This document shows positions 9,638 to 18,757 of a stretch of 64,000 nucleotides of DNA, in pieces. How positions within the stretch are numbered: position 1 is the stretch's first letter; the number at the start of each line of letters is the position of its first letter. The stretch covers positions 496,001 through 560,000 of the forward strand of contig NZ_JAJJJF010000002.1 of NCBI RefSeq assembly GCF_022458745.1, in the 5' to 3' direction. The notes beneath the pieces were generated by a model that was given only the letters and a program-made list of their open reading frames with translations, made no database searches and had not been told where the DNA came from. This DNA is from Bacillus piscicola (GTDB lineage: Bacteria > Bacillota > Bacilli > Bacillales > Marinococcaceae). The position numbers were made by a program, and so were the translations under genes.

Positions 9638-10936
9638 TTATGTGATAATAATCAGCCATAGATATAAACCGGCCAATGTGATAAACAACGTCGGTATTGT
9701 AAGAATGATCCCTACTTTAAAATAATAACCCCAGGAAATTTTCACGCCTTTTGTTCGCAACACATGAAGCCATAAGAGCGTCGCGAGCGAACCGATGGGG
9801 GTTATTTTCGGTCCCAAGTCCGAACCGATCACATTTGCATAAATCAGAGCTTCTTTGAGCACGCCTGTTGCATTGGTTTGTGCGATTGCGAGCGCATCGA
9901 TCATCACCGTCGGCATATTATTCATCACCGAAGAGAGGATGGCGGCAATAAAGCCCATTGCGATGGTCGCAGTGAACAATCCTTGCTCGGCGGCAGCCTG
10001 AATGGCACCGGCAAGCATATTGGTAAGCCCGGCATTCTGAAGCCCGTACACGACCACATACATCCCGATAGAGAAAAAGACAATATCCCAGGGAGCGCCT
10101 TTGATCACCTGTTTCGTTGGCACCGCTGGACTTCTTCGTGCCATTATAATAAAGAAAACCGCAATGATTCCAGCTACAATTGAAACCGGGATATGAAGGG
10201 CTTCACTGCCAAAATAACCGATTAAAAGGACAGCGAGAACGACCCAGGACAAACGAAACATTTTATCGTCCTTAATCGCCTGTTTAGGTTCACGTAATTC
10301 ACGAACATCATAGTTTCCTGGAATGCTCTTACGGAAAAATAAATACAAGACGAGGATACTGGCAGCGATGGAAAAGAAGTTCGGAACAATCATCCGCGAA
10401 GCATACTCGGCAAAGCCAATCCCAAAAAAGTCCGCAGAAACGATATTCACCAGGTTACTGACAATGAGGGGCAGTGACGCTGTATCCGCAATAAAGCCGC
10501 TCGCCATAATAAAAGGCAAAATCATTTTCTCTTCAACATTTAAATTGCGCACCATCGCGAGCACAATCGGTGTCAGAATAAGCGCCGCACCGTCATTTGC
10601 GAAAAAGGCGGACACGACCGCTCCTAATAAGATAATATAAATAAACATCCTCCGCCCATTGCCTCTCGCAATACGGGCCATATGTAAAGCAGACCATTCA
10701 AAAAAGCCAATTTCGTCTAAAATTAATGAAATCAGAATAACAGCAACAAACGTCAACGTCGCATTCCAAACAATCCCGGTCACCGTCGCAACGTCTCCCC
10801 AGTCAACAACACCCGCGAGTAAAGCAAGGATCGCACCCGCACAAGCCGTCCAACCAATGCCAAGCCCTTTTGGCTGCCAAATGACAAACACCAGTGTCAC
10901 AAGAAAAATTAATAATGCGAAAAGTACAGAACTCAA
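9638..10936 (-). CDS. arsB: Arsenite efflux pump ArsB
   Basis: Arsenite/antimonite membrane transporter of the ArsB type (ion-transporter superfamily), 432 residues, with about 12 hydrophobic helices. Typical stretches are [13 protein letters not shown] and MNNMPTVM. An ATG at 10951 overlaps the arsR stop (TAATG) but has no site; GGAGGGTG lies downstream of it and points to a TTG at 10936 (LSSVLFALL). Works with ArsC, which produces its substrate. Confidence 0.93.
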   Translation of the reverse strand: MSSVLFALLIFLVTLVFVIWQPKGLGIGWTACAGAILALLAGVVDWGDVATVTGIVWNATLTFVAVILISLILDEIGFFEWSALHMARIARGNGRRMFIYIILLGAVVSAFFANDGAALILTPIVLAMVRNLNVEEKMILPFIMASGFIADTASLPLIVSNLVNIVSADFFGIGFAEYASRMIVPNFFSIAASILVLYLFFRKSIPGNYDVRELREPKQAIKDDKMFRLSWVVLAVLLIGYFGSEALHIPVSIVAGIIAVFFIIMARRSPAVPTKQVIKGAPWDIVFFSIGMYVVVYGLQNAGLTNMLAGAIQAAAEQGLFTATIAMGFIAAILSSVMNNMPTVMIDALAIAQTNATGVLKEALIYANVIGSDLGPKITPIGSLATLLWLHVLRTKGVKISWGYYFKVGIILTIPTLFITLAGLYLWLIIIT

Positions 10937-10950
10937 TTCATCACCCTCCA

Positions 10951-11295
10951 TTACTCACAAACAATTCGTTTCCCTTCCGCCTCTAGGGTGTCCAGTTTTT
11001 CTTGTTGATCCGGGAGAAAGGTAAAAAGGCTCTCGAGTAATGGAAACACGTCGCTTCCCTTATGTAATGAATAAAAAATCCATTGTCCTTTTCTTCGTTC
11101 CTTTACCAGCCCTGCGTCACGGAGCTTTCGCAGATGTTGACTCACGGACGGCTGGCTCATATCCAAGATTTCCACAAACTCACAGACACAACACTCCCGG
11201 TGAAACAACAGGCCCACCATCGTTAACCGCGTTTTATCCCCCAACAACTTCAACACACTCGCAGCTTGTTCCACCTGTAAAACGGACTTTTCCAA
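10951..11295 (-). CDS. arsR: ArsR arsenite-responsive repressor
   Basis: Winged-helix ArsR/SmtB repressor, about 114 residues. The helix-turn-helix runs through [18 protein letters not shown], and the ECCVCEF motif in the alpha-3 region is the classical As(III) thiolate site. GGGGGAAGGTG is best placed for a TTG at 11295 (MEKSVLQ); a GTG three codons earlier overlaps the site. It reads directly into arsB and probably represses its own operon from the palindrome at 11372. Confidence 0.93.
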   Translation of the reverse strand: MEKSVLQVEQAASVLKLLGDKTRLTMVGLLFHRECCVCEFVEILDMSQPSVSQHLRKLRDAGLVKERRKGQWIFYSLHKGSDVFPLLESLFTFLPDQQEKLDTLEAEGKRIVCE

Positions 11296-11371
11296 GAACG
11301 TCACCTTCCCCCTATACTTGCGTTCATTTGCTTTACTAGAGACTATGGCTTAGAAAGAAACTAGCATTAGT

Positions 11372-11391
11372 ATATAAGCATATGCTTATAT
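11372..11391. promoter_or_regulatory. ArsR operator, 20-bp perfect palindrome
   Basis: The arms ATATAAGCAT and ATGCTTATAT form a perfect ten-plus-ten inverted repeat centred at 11381/11382, about 77 bases upstream of the arsR start. Size and AT-rich ends fit SmtB/ArsR-family operators. Binding by this ArsR is inferred from position. Confidence 0.7.
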
Positions 11392-11712
11392 TCGCAATTG
11401 ATTTTGACAAAAAAATCCATGAGCCAATTTCATAATTCAGTACAGTTATTGAACCACGTACAATTTGAGAGAAGTATAGTGCGGTTGACAATGACAAAAC
11501 AAAAGTTTCAATTTTTCTTCATCTATCCCGACAAAGTGCCTGAAACTCTCAGTGAATGAATTTGAAGCTTTTCTTGAAGTTGGGCCAGCGTAACACCTTT
11601 CTCATGACCCGTGTTTTTTGGTTCAACAGACTATCTGCTGGAAGCAAAGGCCATTGTATAAATATTTGACTCCTTGATAAAAATAAGAAAAAACGGGGAG
11701 GGATTATCATCT
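11392..11712. other. Intergenic sequence beyond the ars operator
   Basis: About 320 bases without a recognisable gene or strong hairpin. TTTCATAATTCAGTACAGTTATTGAACC near 11428 resembles the sequence flanking the elements at 13355 and 59570 (TTTCATAATTCG, CCAGTTAT, GAACCGAACAA), which suggests a degraded repeat flank. GGGGAGG just before 11713 is the ribosome-binding site of the decayed gene that follows. Confidence 0.4.
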
Positions 11713-12169
11713 ATGTCTAACGTCTTTCTTATCGGATTAATTCTTATATCATAGGCAACGGTTATGTTCCTGCCTAAAAGGACATTTTTTAAATATCTGC
11801 CTGTCACACTTTTTTCATCTGTGATTATTTTAATAGAATATGGAGTGCTAAAGGTGGTATAAAAACCGTAGCGAATAATGGTTTAGCTTTTGCATTAGGA
11901 CCTTATTTTGTAGGGAACCTCTGGATATTCCATTTCACTTACGGTAAGTTTTGGTTATATACTTTTGTTAATTTAGTTTTTGATTTCTTGCTTGCTTACC
12001 CTTTAAACGCATTTTTTGAAAAAATTAATCTTTATAAATTAAGGAAAATCAGTCCGATAACTTATTTGTTCTTTCGATGGTGTATTCGCTTGCGAATTAT
12101 GGTTTCCAAATATTTTTCGATAAAAATCAAACTGAAAACCAAGGTAATCCTAAAACATTTACCACCTAA
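11713..12169 (+). pseudogene. Decayed multi-pass membrane protein gene
   Basis: A good start (GGGGAGG, then ATG at 11713) opens MSNVFLIGLILIS, then meets an in-frame TAG. The same frame continues with ATVMFLPKRTFFKYLPVTL up to a TAA, after which the +1 frame carries on (GIKTVANNGLAFALGPYFV, YGKFWLYTFVNLVFDFLLAYP). Near 12068 it changes frame again to a hydrophilic tail ending at TAA 12167-12169. It is therefore one four-helix membrane protein of about 150 residues broken by one nonsense and two frameshift changes. It recalls the Bacillus CBO0543-type membrane proteins, but the family is uncertain. Confidence 0.7.
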
Positions 12170-12279
12170 TTATTCGTGCCTCCACAAACCGTGAAAAACC
12201 ATTTTCATAATGATTAGAGACTCATTCGAAGGAGATAATACTTGCCCAAACAGAGAATATACGTAACTCCATCGGGTTG

Positions 12280-12663
12280 TTAAGAAGTTCGACCCATCAC
12301 ACGTCTTTTGGAAAAGTATCTTTTTGAAAACGTCCTCATTATTAGTTGGCCAATAAAAAACGGAATGGCAGTAAGCATGACAGCAACATTTCGCCCCACT
12401 GGCGCAAACCAGCCGCCGTCATCTGGAATGAAGGTAATAGCTAACACTACAGATAATAATGCTGTAATAGTATGGAGTAAGATAATGTAACGAAGTTTTA
12501 TTTGTCCCGCCAATAATCCAACGATGAAAACGTATAGGAGAGAACTTAATAACAAAAAAGATGCTTCTTCCTGCTTAAGATACTGACCGTATTCATAAAA
12601 ATGAAACAGGAACGCTGCCGGAGCAAGAGACAAAATCAACCACAACATTCTCAAGAATCTCAT
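12280..12663 (-). CDS. Small four-helix membrane protein, function unknown
   Basis: A basic membrane protein of 127 residues with four hydrophobic segments (about 5-23, 37-55, 58-80, 90-110) and an Arg/Lys-rich cytosolic tail. Its ATG overlaps the stop of the upstream HTH gene (TGATG), so the two form an operon. Such pairs of an HTH regulator and a small membrane protein are common in Bacillaceae. I do not recognise the family. Confidence 0.75.
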   Translation of the reverse strand: MRFLRMLWLILSLAPAAFLFHFYEYGQYLKQEEASFLLLSSLLYVFIVGLLAGQIKLRYIILLHTITALLSVVLAITFIPDDGGWFAPVGRNVAVMLTAIPFFIGQLIMRTFSKRYFSKRRVMGRTS

Positions 12664-13118
12664 CAGTCACGCCCTCCCAGCTCATGCAAGCGATTTTCTG
12701 CTTCCTTCTTACTAAATGTGCTGTACAAACGATAATGTTGCTCATCTAAAATACGGTAATGGTTACTGATTACATTTTGCTGCAGACGAAGTGTTCCTTT
12801 TTTGTCAACGTTCTTCCACCATACTTTCCCACCCATCGTTTTCTCCTTAGGTGCCTCACCATTCTGTAGACCAACTAATTTAATGAACTCGACCGGCTCA
12901 TCACCTAGTACTGAAAAAAGGATTTCACTGTGGTTAAATAACGCACATATTGCAACAACTGTCGTCCAATTTGCTGTCTTTCGTCCCTTTTCAATTTGAA
13001 CAAGTGTTTTCTTAGAAATACCAAGAAAGTCAGCCATTTTGTCTTGCGTGTACCCTTGTTCTGTCCGTACCAGTCTTAATTTTTCCGAAATAAGCTCACT
13101 TGCCGTTTGGCGATCCAT
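12663..13118 (-). CDS. Xre-type HTH regulator with C-terminal extension
   Basis: Transcriptional regulator of 151 residues. An HTH_3 domain (residues about 10-65; TQDKMADFLGISKKTLVQIE holds the recognition helix) is followed by a domain of about 75 residues with WWKNVD and HYRLYSTFSKKEAENRL. The ATG at 13118 follows AAGAGG; an earlier in-frame ATG lacks a site. It probably controls itself and the overlapping membrane gene. Confidence 0.85.
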   Translation of the reverse strand: MDRQTASELISEKLRLVRTEQGYTQDKMADFLGISKKTLVQIEKGRKTANWTTVVAICALFNHSEILFSVLGDEPVEFIKLVGLQNGEAPKEKTMGGKVWWKNVDKKGTLRLQQNVISNHYRILDEQHYRLYSTFSKKEAENRLHELGGRD

Positions 13119-13354
13119 GTCAAAACCTCTTTTTTCACTTTTGGTGTAATTATACACTTTAAGGGTAGTTTTTCAAATTGCTTTGCAGTGAAAAAAGAGC
13201 TTTTATGATTTCAGGGCTTCATTATGCTAATCTCAAAGAAAAGAACACAAATGTTAAATAAAGTAAGGCGGCTATTTATTATCCATTAGTTGAATCAATT
13301 TCATAATTCGAATCCAGTTATTACGAACCGAACAATTTAGAGTTTACGTTAAAG

Positions 13355-13490
13355 GTTGATTTCCACTGCAGGCGGACGCTTTCCGCGGGCATGGTTGAGC
13401 CTCCTCGTCCGCTTCGCTACCTGCGGATCTCAAGACTCATGCTTTTCCCGCCGGAGACGCCGCCTTCCGTTTCAATCAACAGCAGATATT
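13355..13490 (+). repeat. Dispersed MITE-like element, 136-bp copy
   Basis: It begins GTTGATTTCCACTGCAGGCGG and ends with CCGCC then AATCAAC, so the ends GTTGATT/AATCAAC and GCGG/CCGC form terminal inverted repeats. The interior is GC-rich (TTTCCGCGGGC, CCCGCCGGAGACG). Related copies lie at 2664 (fragment), 26293 (reverse orientation) and 59570. It has no coding capacity. This is the shortest complete copy in the window. Confidence 0.85.
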
Positions 13491-13512
13491 TATAATAGTC
13501 AACGAATGATTT

Positions 13513-13680
13513 CTAAGTTATTTGTGTTGTTATCCGTATTTTGTCTAAATTAAGAAATTGATTTAGTTTTCCGGCAATTAATCCTAATAATATGTTAGTT
13601 ACCAGCAGTGATAAATCATTCGCCAGGACAATTGTCAATACAGCTGCAATAATGGCGTAGGACAAAGCATTATAATTCAT
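13513..13680 (-). CDS. 55-residue hydrophobic protein
   Basis: A small gene below usual ORF cut-offs. AAAGGAGA lies six bases before ATG 13678-13680; the product starts MNYNALSYAIIAAVLTIV, has one or two hydrophobic helices (residues 5-37, with a GLIAG turn) and ends with a short polar tail. The stop is 23 bases from the MITE-like element. The family is unknown to me; size and helices would fit a small membrane peptide or phage/toxin-like protein. Confidence 0.6.
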   Translation of the reverse strand: MNYNALSYAIIAAVLTIVLANDLSLLVTNILLGLIAGKLNQFLNLDKIRITTQIT

Positions 13681-13811
13681 ATCAAATCTCCTTTTATCAC
13701 TGTAGGAAAAGCGCCGGCTAAATAGGTGAAAAAACCGTTAATGTAGCAATTCTGTCCATGAGTAAGAACAGAAGCTGAATGTACAGCCCCTGTCTAAGCC
13801 GATATTTTCCC

Positions 13812-14300
13812 TTACTGTCTGAGACCTTCTTCCCGTTTCCCCCGATTAGACGATCGCACATACAGATACACAGCAATTGCAGCACATAAGAGCCCACTTA
13901 ATAACCACATGTTGAATAAAATCTGTCCACCTGGTGTCGGGGATTTAGAGATTAAAGAGCTTAATAACATCAAAACTCCGCTCCAAAAGAATAGATAATA
14001 AGCAAATCCCTTAAGCTGTCTTTTTAAAAAGTAATATCCGAGGAGTACGATTAAATAAATCGTGCTAATCACCACAATTATTGGAAAAGTAGGTCCGAAC
14101 TTTGCCGCGTATACAAAATGGTCAAGTTGCGATACGTGACTACTGTTTTGGACTTCTCCATGAAATAGCTGAGAAAATGGGGTGGAATATTTCCATTCCC
14201 AAGGATTATCCAAGATGGCACTACCTTCATACCAAGCTGCCAATGTCGAAAACAAGAGTAAAATAGATACGATACCTAACTGTATTACAAACAAAAACAT
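13812..14300 (-). CDS. Membrane protein, possible YjdJ/DUF4306 type
   Basis: Membrane protein of 162 residues with four hydrophobic helices. The ATG at 14300 (MFLFVIQLGIVS) is chosen because TAGGAGTG lies nine bases upstream; an ATG 21 codons earlier has no site. The conserved-looking block WYEGSAILDNPWEWKYS between helices 1 and 2 recalls B. subtilis YjdJ (DUF4306), from memory only. It is followed by no clear partner, and its upstream side abuts array 2. Confidence 0.7.
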   Translation of the reverse strand: MFLFVIQLGIVSILLLFSTLAAWYEGSAILDNPWEWKYSTPFSQLFHGEVQNSSHVSQLDHFVYAAKFGPTFPIIVVISTIYLIVLLGYYFLKRQLKGFAYYLFFWSGVLMLLSSLISKSPTPGGQILFNMWLLSGLLCAAIAVYLYVRSSNRGKREEGLRQ

Positions 14301-14369
14301 AGTGACGACACTCCTACCAAAAATATATAAGATTGTTGGTCCTATCTTCATCCACCATCGCATATTGGA

Positions 14370-14590
14370 ATTTATGTATGACGTTGTTATTTTGACAAAT
14401 CTCTGTTTTCATAGCATCAACCGAGGGCTATAAGGTATCTATTTCTGCGACCTACCCATTTCATGGCGTCATTGCGGTCGTATACTGTTGTTATTTCAAC
14501 ACCCCTTTGTTTTCACGTCTTCATCCGTGAACAATAAGGCCTTTATTTTTGAGACCATGCCTTTTCATGACTGCATTACGTTGTTTTATC
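14370..14590 (+). repeat. 52-bp tandem array 2
   Basis: About four units of the 52-bp repeat (TATGACGTTGTTATTTT near 14371, then TTTCATAGC, TTTCATGGCGTCATTGC, TTTCACGTCTTCATC and TTTCATGACTGCATTAC). Its right edge runs directly into the truncated 3' end of the gene at 14576-14824, so array formation or recombination appears to have removed the end of that gene. Confidence 0.8.
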
Positions 14591-14824
14591 GTCTTGCATG
14601 CTATCTCGGTTGCTTCGAATAACACCCTTCGGAGATCCGACATCCAACCCTTCCACATCATATAAATACTGTTTAGCTGCTTTCCAGCAAGACTCGAACG
14701 AAAATGAAAATCGTTGGATAGTAGCATCTCGTTCCACATCCGACGGATTTTCGAGTAAGGCGAGTTGTTGCAGCGAACGTAGGGCTCTCTCAGCAGACGC
14801 TAACCGGTGATGCAGTCTTTCCAT
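14576..14824 (-). pseudogene. Nucleotidyltransferase substrate-binding protein, 3'-truncated
   Basis: The N-terminal 70 residues look like the HI0074/HEPN-type partner of minimal nucleotidyltransferases (RFSFSFESCWKAAKQYL, then VGSPKGVIR), with an excellent GAGGAGGGGA site before the ATG. The intact paralogue at 34428 continues after SPRTTIKAAF with GLIDDGEQWIDMM; here the sequence instead ends after 82 residues in DNA that belongs to array 2. The C-terminal half, which holds the RN..H/Y-type motif, is lost, and no nucleotidyltransferase gene is adjacent. Confidence 0.75.
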
Positions 14825-14929
14825 GTAATCCCCTCCTCTTCAAGAGTCATCCGGGACGTGTTACTATAACTAAAATAATTTTCATGAATAAATGCCAGGT
14901 GCTATATCAACCGCACCTGGCATTTTGTT

Positions 14930-15385
14930 TTCACTATAAAGCTGTAATAGTGCTATTAGTTTTCCGAACCACGGATTTTACGTGTCCTACAGTGGTTATG
15001 GTGCTGCTATTTCTACGTTTCTTCGATTTCATTACTTCATTAGCTTTTATGAAGTCGCTATTTTCTTACTTGCACGATTTGACAACTGCATACGCTTACT
15101 ATGACGCCTCTATTTTGCCAGTGTTCTGTTTTCCCGACTTCATTGGACTCTTAGGACGTTGTTATTTTCACGCTTACCCGATTTCGCGACTTCATACAGA
15201 GGCTTTGAAGCATCTATTTCAACGTTCCTTCAATTTCATGACATCATTACGCGCTTATGACGTCGTTATTTTCACACTCACGCAATTTCGCAGCTTCATA
15301 CGGACGTTATGATGTCGCTATCTCACCCTGCACTCCGTTTCCAAGACGCCATAGACACACTATGATGCTGTATCTTGATTCGTAA
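14930..15385 (+). repeat. 52-bp tandem array 3
   Basis: About eight units in the plus orientation between a minus-strand gene and the GntR operon. Well-kept units include TTTCATGACATCATTACGCG (type A), TTTCGCAGCTTCATACGGACG (type B) and TTTCCAAGACGCCATAGAC (type C); the left part is more degenerate. The cyclic order D-A-B-C is again visible. The promoter region of the GntR operon follows immediately. Confidence 0.85.
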
Positions 15386-15406
15386 CTGATTTCATGGTCC
15401 TTAATC

Positions 15407-15440
15407 AAGTACTGTGTGTTACAGTTCACGTAGTACACTT
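15407..15440 (+). promoter_or_regulatory. Candidate GntR/YtrA operator
   Basis: An imperfect dyad, AAGTACTGTG...CACGTAGTACACTT, lies 24 bases upstream of the GntR gene. The right half TAGTACAC resembles the half-site reported for YtrA-type regulators. The left half fits less well. Confidence 0.35.
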
Positions 15441-15463
15441 TAACTAAGGGGATGTCTATGTGA

Positions 15464-15853
15464 ATGATTAACTTAAATCTCCAAAATCCACTTCCACTTT
15501 ATGAACAAATTATTCAACAAGTAAAGGAGTTGCTTGCTGTGGGGGCGTTAGAAAAGGGAGAAAAGATCCCTGCCGTTCGGGAATTATCCGCACAGTTACA
15601 GATCAATCCAAACACCGTGAGTAAGGCCTATAAAGAGTTAGAAAGGCAAGGAATATTAATGGTCGTACGTGGCCGAGGAACCTTTATTTCAGAAAATATC
15701 AAACAAGAAATGACAAAAGAGTCCGCACTCTTAGTACGAGAGAAAGTGAAAGAGGCAGTATTGGAAAGCATTTACGCCAACGTAACCGAAGAAACGATGA
15801 AGCAGTGGGTGAGCGAGTATTATCAAACATTCAAAGGCAGGGACAGCAAATGA
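15464..15853 (+). CDS. GntR-family regulator, YtrA subfamily
   Basis: Short GntR regulator of 129 residues. The winged helix (residues 10-75) contains LPLYEQIIQQVKELL, PAVRELSAQLQINPNTVSKAY and VRGRGTFI; there is only a short helical dimerisation tail, as in the YtrA subfamily, whose genes usually precede ABC transporters. Its stop overlaps the start of the ABC gene (ATGA), so it is the autoregulated first gene of a four-gene operon. Confidence 0.92.
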   Translation: MINLNLQNPLPLYEQIIQQVKELLAVGALEKGEKIPAVRELSAQLQINPNTVSKAYKELERQGILMVVRGRGTFISENIKQEMTKESALLVREKVKEAVLESIYANVTEETMKQWVSEYYQTFKGRDSK

Positions 15854-16596
15854 AAGTCCAGCGGATATCCAAACACATAAATAAAAAGCAAGTTCTCCGT
15901 GATATTTCTTTTTCTATTCAATCCGGTACTCTTACAGGACTTATAGGAAGGAACGGTTCAGGAAAAACAACATTATTAAAAATATTGGCCGATATTATTC
16001 GTCCAGACACCGGGAACATCCTGATAGATGATACCAACCTACACAAACATCCGAAATTAAAAGCCCGCATCGTGTATATGGGTACAGATCTTCCCTACCT
16101 TCAGTCTCTGACTACGCGACATGCTCGTTATATGTATGAACAAACCTATCCTTCATTCAATTCAGCACACTACGAGGAGTTGATGCAGCGCTTTTCTTTA
16201 CAGGAAGTGAAGCGAGTTCGTCACTTTTCTAAAGGACAACGAGCGCTTTTTGGCCTTATTCTCGCCTTTGCCGTTCATCCGTCATATATCCTTTTGGACG
16301 AACCTATGAATGGGCTTGATTCCTTTGTTAAAAAGGATGTTTTCCGCCTGTTGATCGAAAATGTTGTTCATCAACAAACCGCTATTTTCATCACCTCTCC
16401 TCAACTACATGAGATCGAACAGATGGCAGACAACTTTATTTTCTTAGAAAAAGGCAGCATTTCAGCGAACGTAAACCCGGAAGAATGGAAACACCAATAT
16501 AAAAAGTACAGGTTACGTTTAAGGGGGATCTTCCTAAAGACATGCAAAAAAAAGCTTATATTCTTAATCACACCGGAAAAATCTATACCCTTTTAG
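15850..16596 (+). CDS. ABC transporter ATPase, YtrB-like, frameshifted near its 3' end
   Basis: ATPase subunit of an ABC exporter. Walker A is GRNGSGKTT, the signature region is HFSKGQRALFG, Walker B is YILLDEP, followed by NGLDS. The first frame ends at 16596 after 248 residues with an unlikely basic tail. After the A-run at 16500-16504 the -1 frame continues with VQVTFKGDLPKDM and LHKEKENQ-like sequence to TAA 16711-16713, which would give the 288 residues typical of YtrB. So the gene carries a one-base deletion, a sequencing error at AAAAA, or a slippage site (AAAAAG). The nucleotide-binding domain itself is complete. Confidence 0.85.
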   Translation: MKVQRISKHINKKQVLRDISFSIQSGTLTGLIGRNGSGKTTLLKILADIIRPDTGNILIDDTNLHKHPKLKARIVYMGTDLPYLQSLTTRHARYMYEQTYPSFNSAHYEELMQRFSLQEVKRVRHFSKGQRALFGLILAFAVHPSYILLDEPMNGLDSFVKKDVFRLLIENVVHQQTAIFITSPQLHEIEQMADNFIFLEKGSISANVNPEEWKHQYKKYRLRLRGIFLKTCKKKLIFLITPEKSIPF

Positions 16597-16704
16597 TTCA
16601 TAAAGAGAAAGAAAATCAAATTTCTTCGTATAACCCCTCTCTTTATAAAGAACTTCCGATCAGGTTAGAAGATATCTTTCAAGTCACTTCTCGAGGTGGG
16701 AATT

Positions 16705-17697
16705 TTGATACCTAAAGCAGTAATAAGACAAGAAATCAAGCAAACGTGGATGCTTTTGGCAGGGCTCGTTATCATACCGATTCTAGGTTTTCCTGTAAAT
16801 GCTTACCTCCGTATTGAACGATTAAATCGTTCTTCAGAAGCAAGTATAGAAACGTTCGCCAGCCACATTGAGGGAGTCTTACGGGCTAGAGGATACTCTG
16901 TTTGGATGATCCTTTTCGTTATCCTCCTTGCAGCTTTTTTTCTTGGGTTAGAGAGGCGAAATGGATTTCATAATTTCTCTATGACCTTTCCGTATAAACG
17001 TTCCACGCTTTTCTTGTCTAAATGGGTACTGGGCACGGGAGTGTTGACAGTCTCTTACACGGGAAGTTTTTTGGCAGCTTACGGAATGTTTCTTTCTTAT
17101 GGGTATAAGGAATCGATTGCGGCCGCCGATCCTTGGCCGACTTTTCTAGCAACCTTAATGGGTCTCATCGGAATATTTACATTCAGCCTCTTTGTCGGGA
17201 CGATAACAGGGGATATTTATCCGCAATTACTTCTCAGTGTCGGCTGCTTGTATGCGCCGGCTGGAATTTTTGTTCTTATTCGGCATTTTCTATACGTACA
17301 CGGTATGGAGAGTCTTCCGAGTACCCCTTATTGGCTAGGAGCCTTTACCTTGCCGTGGTATGTTACTAGTTTTTCTAATCCACCACTTCTTTCGTATAGC
17401 TGGATTCCACTTTTAGTCACGTTATGCAGTTTGTTCGCGGGGCTATACCTATACGAAAAGTCCCCCAATGAGCATAATGGAGAATTCCTGCTGTTTCCAA
17501 GACTTTATCCAGTCATTCAAACAAGTATCGTACTGAGTGGTAGTCTGATCACCGGAAGTTTTTTAGAAAGGGTGCTTAGCACTGGATCTTCCTCCCTTCT
17601 TTTTTATTGGACAGGGTTTCTTTTAGGGGGAGCAGCAGCCTATCTAATAAGTAAAACTCCATACAAACACAAAACATGGCAAACAACAAAAAGGTAA
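16705..17697 (+). CDS. ABC transporter permease, YtrC/D-like
   Basis: Membrane subunit of 330 residues with about eight hydrophobic helices and an extracytoplasmic-type loop after helix 1. The TTG at 16705 lies five bases after GAGGTGGG; a GTG nine bases earlier overlaps that site. The start overlaps the end of the restored (frameshift-corrected) ATPase reading, which supports that reading as the ancestral gene end. Partner of the ATPase and GntR genes. Confidence 0.85.
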   Translation: MIPKAVIRQEIKQTWMLLAGLVIIPILGFPVNAYLRIERLNRSSEASIETFASHIEGVLRARGYSVWMILFVILLAAFFLGLERRNGFHNFSMTFPYKRSTLFLSKWVLGTGVLTVSYTGSFLAAYGMFLSYGYKESIAAADPWPTFLATLMGLIGIFTFSLFVGTITGDIYPQLLLSVGCLYAPAGIFVLIRHFLYVHGMESLPSTPYWLGAFTLPWYVTSFSNPPLLSYSWIPLLVTLCSLFAGLYLYEKSPNEHNGEFLLFPRLYPVIQTSIVLSGSLITGSFLERVLSTGSSSLLFYWTGFLLGGAAAYLISKTPYKHKTWQTTKR

Positions 17698-17712
17698 AGG
17701 GGGTTGGTATGT

Positions 17713-17991
17713 ATGGCAGTACGGAAAAGATATTCTTGGGTCAGTTACACTGCTTTAGGGCTTAGCATCATATGTTTATTTCTTCTATTAGCCCCATTAT
17801 TAATGAAAGGTCACTTGCCTTTTGTATTCATCGTCATCGTTTTCTTTATACTTCCCGTGACTGTTGTCTTATGTTTATTTGCTTTCATAAATAGAAAAGA
17901 AATGAATGCATTACTATTAGGGTCCTTGTCTCTATCATTGGCACTGTTACTATTAGCAGGTTGGTATATACGCAGTGTCATCTACAGCTAA
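17713..17991 (+). CDS. Small three-helix membrane protein of the ABC operon
   Basis: A 92-residue membrane protein with three hydrophobic helices (about 9-30, 35-57, 63-85). AAAGGGGG lies nine bases before ATG 17713; an in-frame TTG nine bases upstream touches the site. It follows the permease by 15 bases and is probably the last gene of the GntR-ABC operon. Family unknown. Confidence 0.75.
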   Translation: MAVRKRYSWVSYTALGLSIICLFLLLAPLLMKGHLPFVFIVIVFFILPVTVVLCLFAFINRKEMNALLLGSLSLSLALLLLAGWYIRSVIYS

Positions 17992-18166
17992 GGGCTATTA
18001 TAAAAACGTGGATTAAGGAAGGACTTCTCTGTTAGTTTCCAAAAAAGGTGAGCATGTGATGACTCCAAAGACTAGGCACCAGGTGAATATACCTTTCCCG
18101 TACCACGAACAATTATAGAGGTTAAAAATATTTCAAGCAGTGCTCAGGTTTATTACGAAAGACGGT

Positions 18167-18757
18167 TTTCATGACTGCATACGGAGGCTATAGGGTCTCT
18201 ACTTCCAAGCTTCTCCGATTTCATAACTTCATTGGGCTTCTTATGACGTTGTTATTTTCATTCTTCCTAGCTTTCACAGCTTCATACGGACACTATGATG
18301 TCGCTATCTCACCCGTTCTCCGCTTTCATGACGCCAAAGTGCCGCTATGATGATGTTATTTTGACGCAGCACTGTTTTCATGGATTCGTACGTACGCCAT
18401 GGTGGCGTTATTTTTGAAAAAAACGATTTTCACGACTGCATACAGACGCTATGATGTTGCTATTTTCGTGTTTCTTCAATTTCATGACTTCATTGGGCTC
18501 TTATGACGTCGTTATCTTCACACTTACCCGATTTGACAGCTGCATATGAGCGGTTTGATGTCGCTATCTGGCCTGCACTCCATGTTCACGACATCATAGT
18601 ACCGCAATGGGGGTGTTATTTTGGCACACCACTCATTCCATGGCTTCATACGGGCGCCATGATGTCGTTATTTTTGAAAAAAATGATTTTCACGACTGCA
18701 TACAGACGCTATGATGTTGCTATTTTCGTGTTTCTTCAATTTCACGACTTTAAATAG
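18167..18757 (+). repeat. 52-bp tandem array 4, five-unit higher-order repeat
   Basis: Eleven consecutive units start at 18167, 18219, 18272, 18324, 18376, 18428, 18480, 18532, 18584, 18636 and 18688. The subtypes run D-A-B-C-E-D-A-B-C-E-D, giving a 260-bp higher-order repeat. The D units at 18428 and 18688 are identical over all 52 bases. The extra type E unit (tail GTTATTTTTGAAAAAAA) is absent from the four-unit arrays. The last unit stops after TTTCACGACTT. Confidence 0.92.

Noticed and set aside
16500-16506. Proven programmed frameshifting in the YtrB-like gene
   Set aside because: The heptamer is not a perfect slippery site and no downstream pseudoknot is evident; mutation or sequencing error fits as well, so it is listed only as a possibility.
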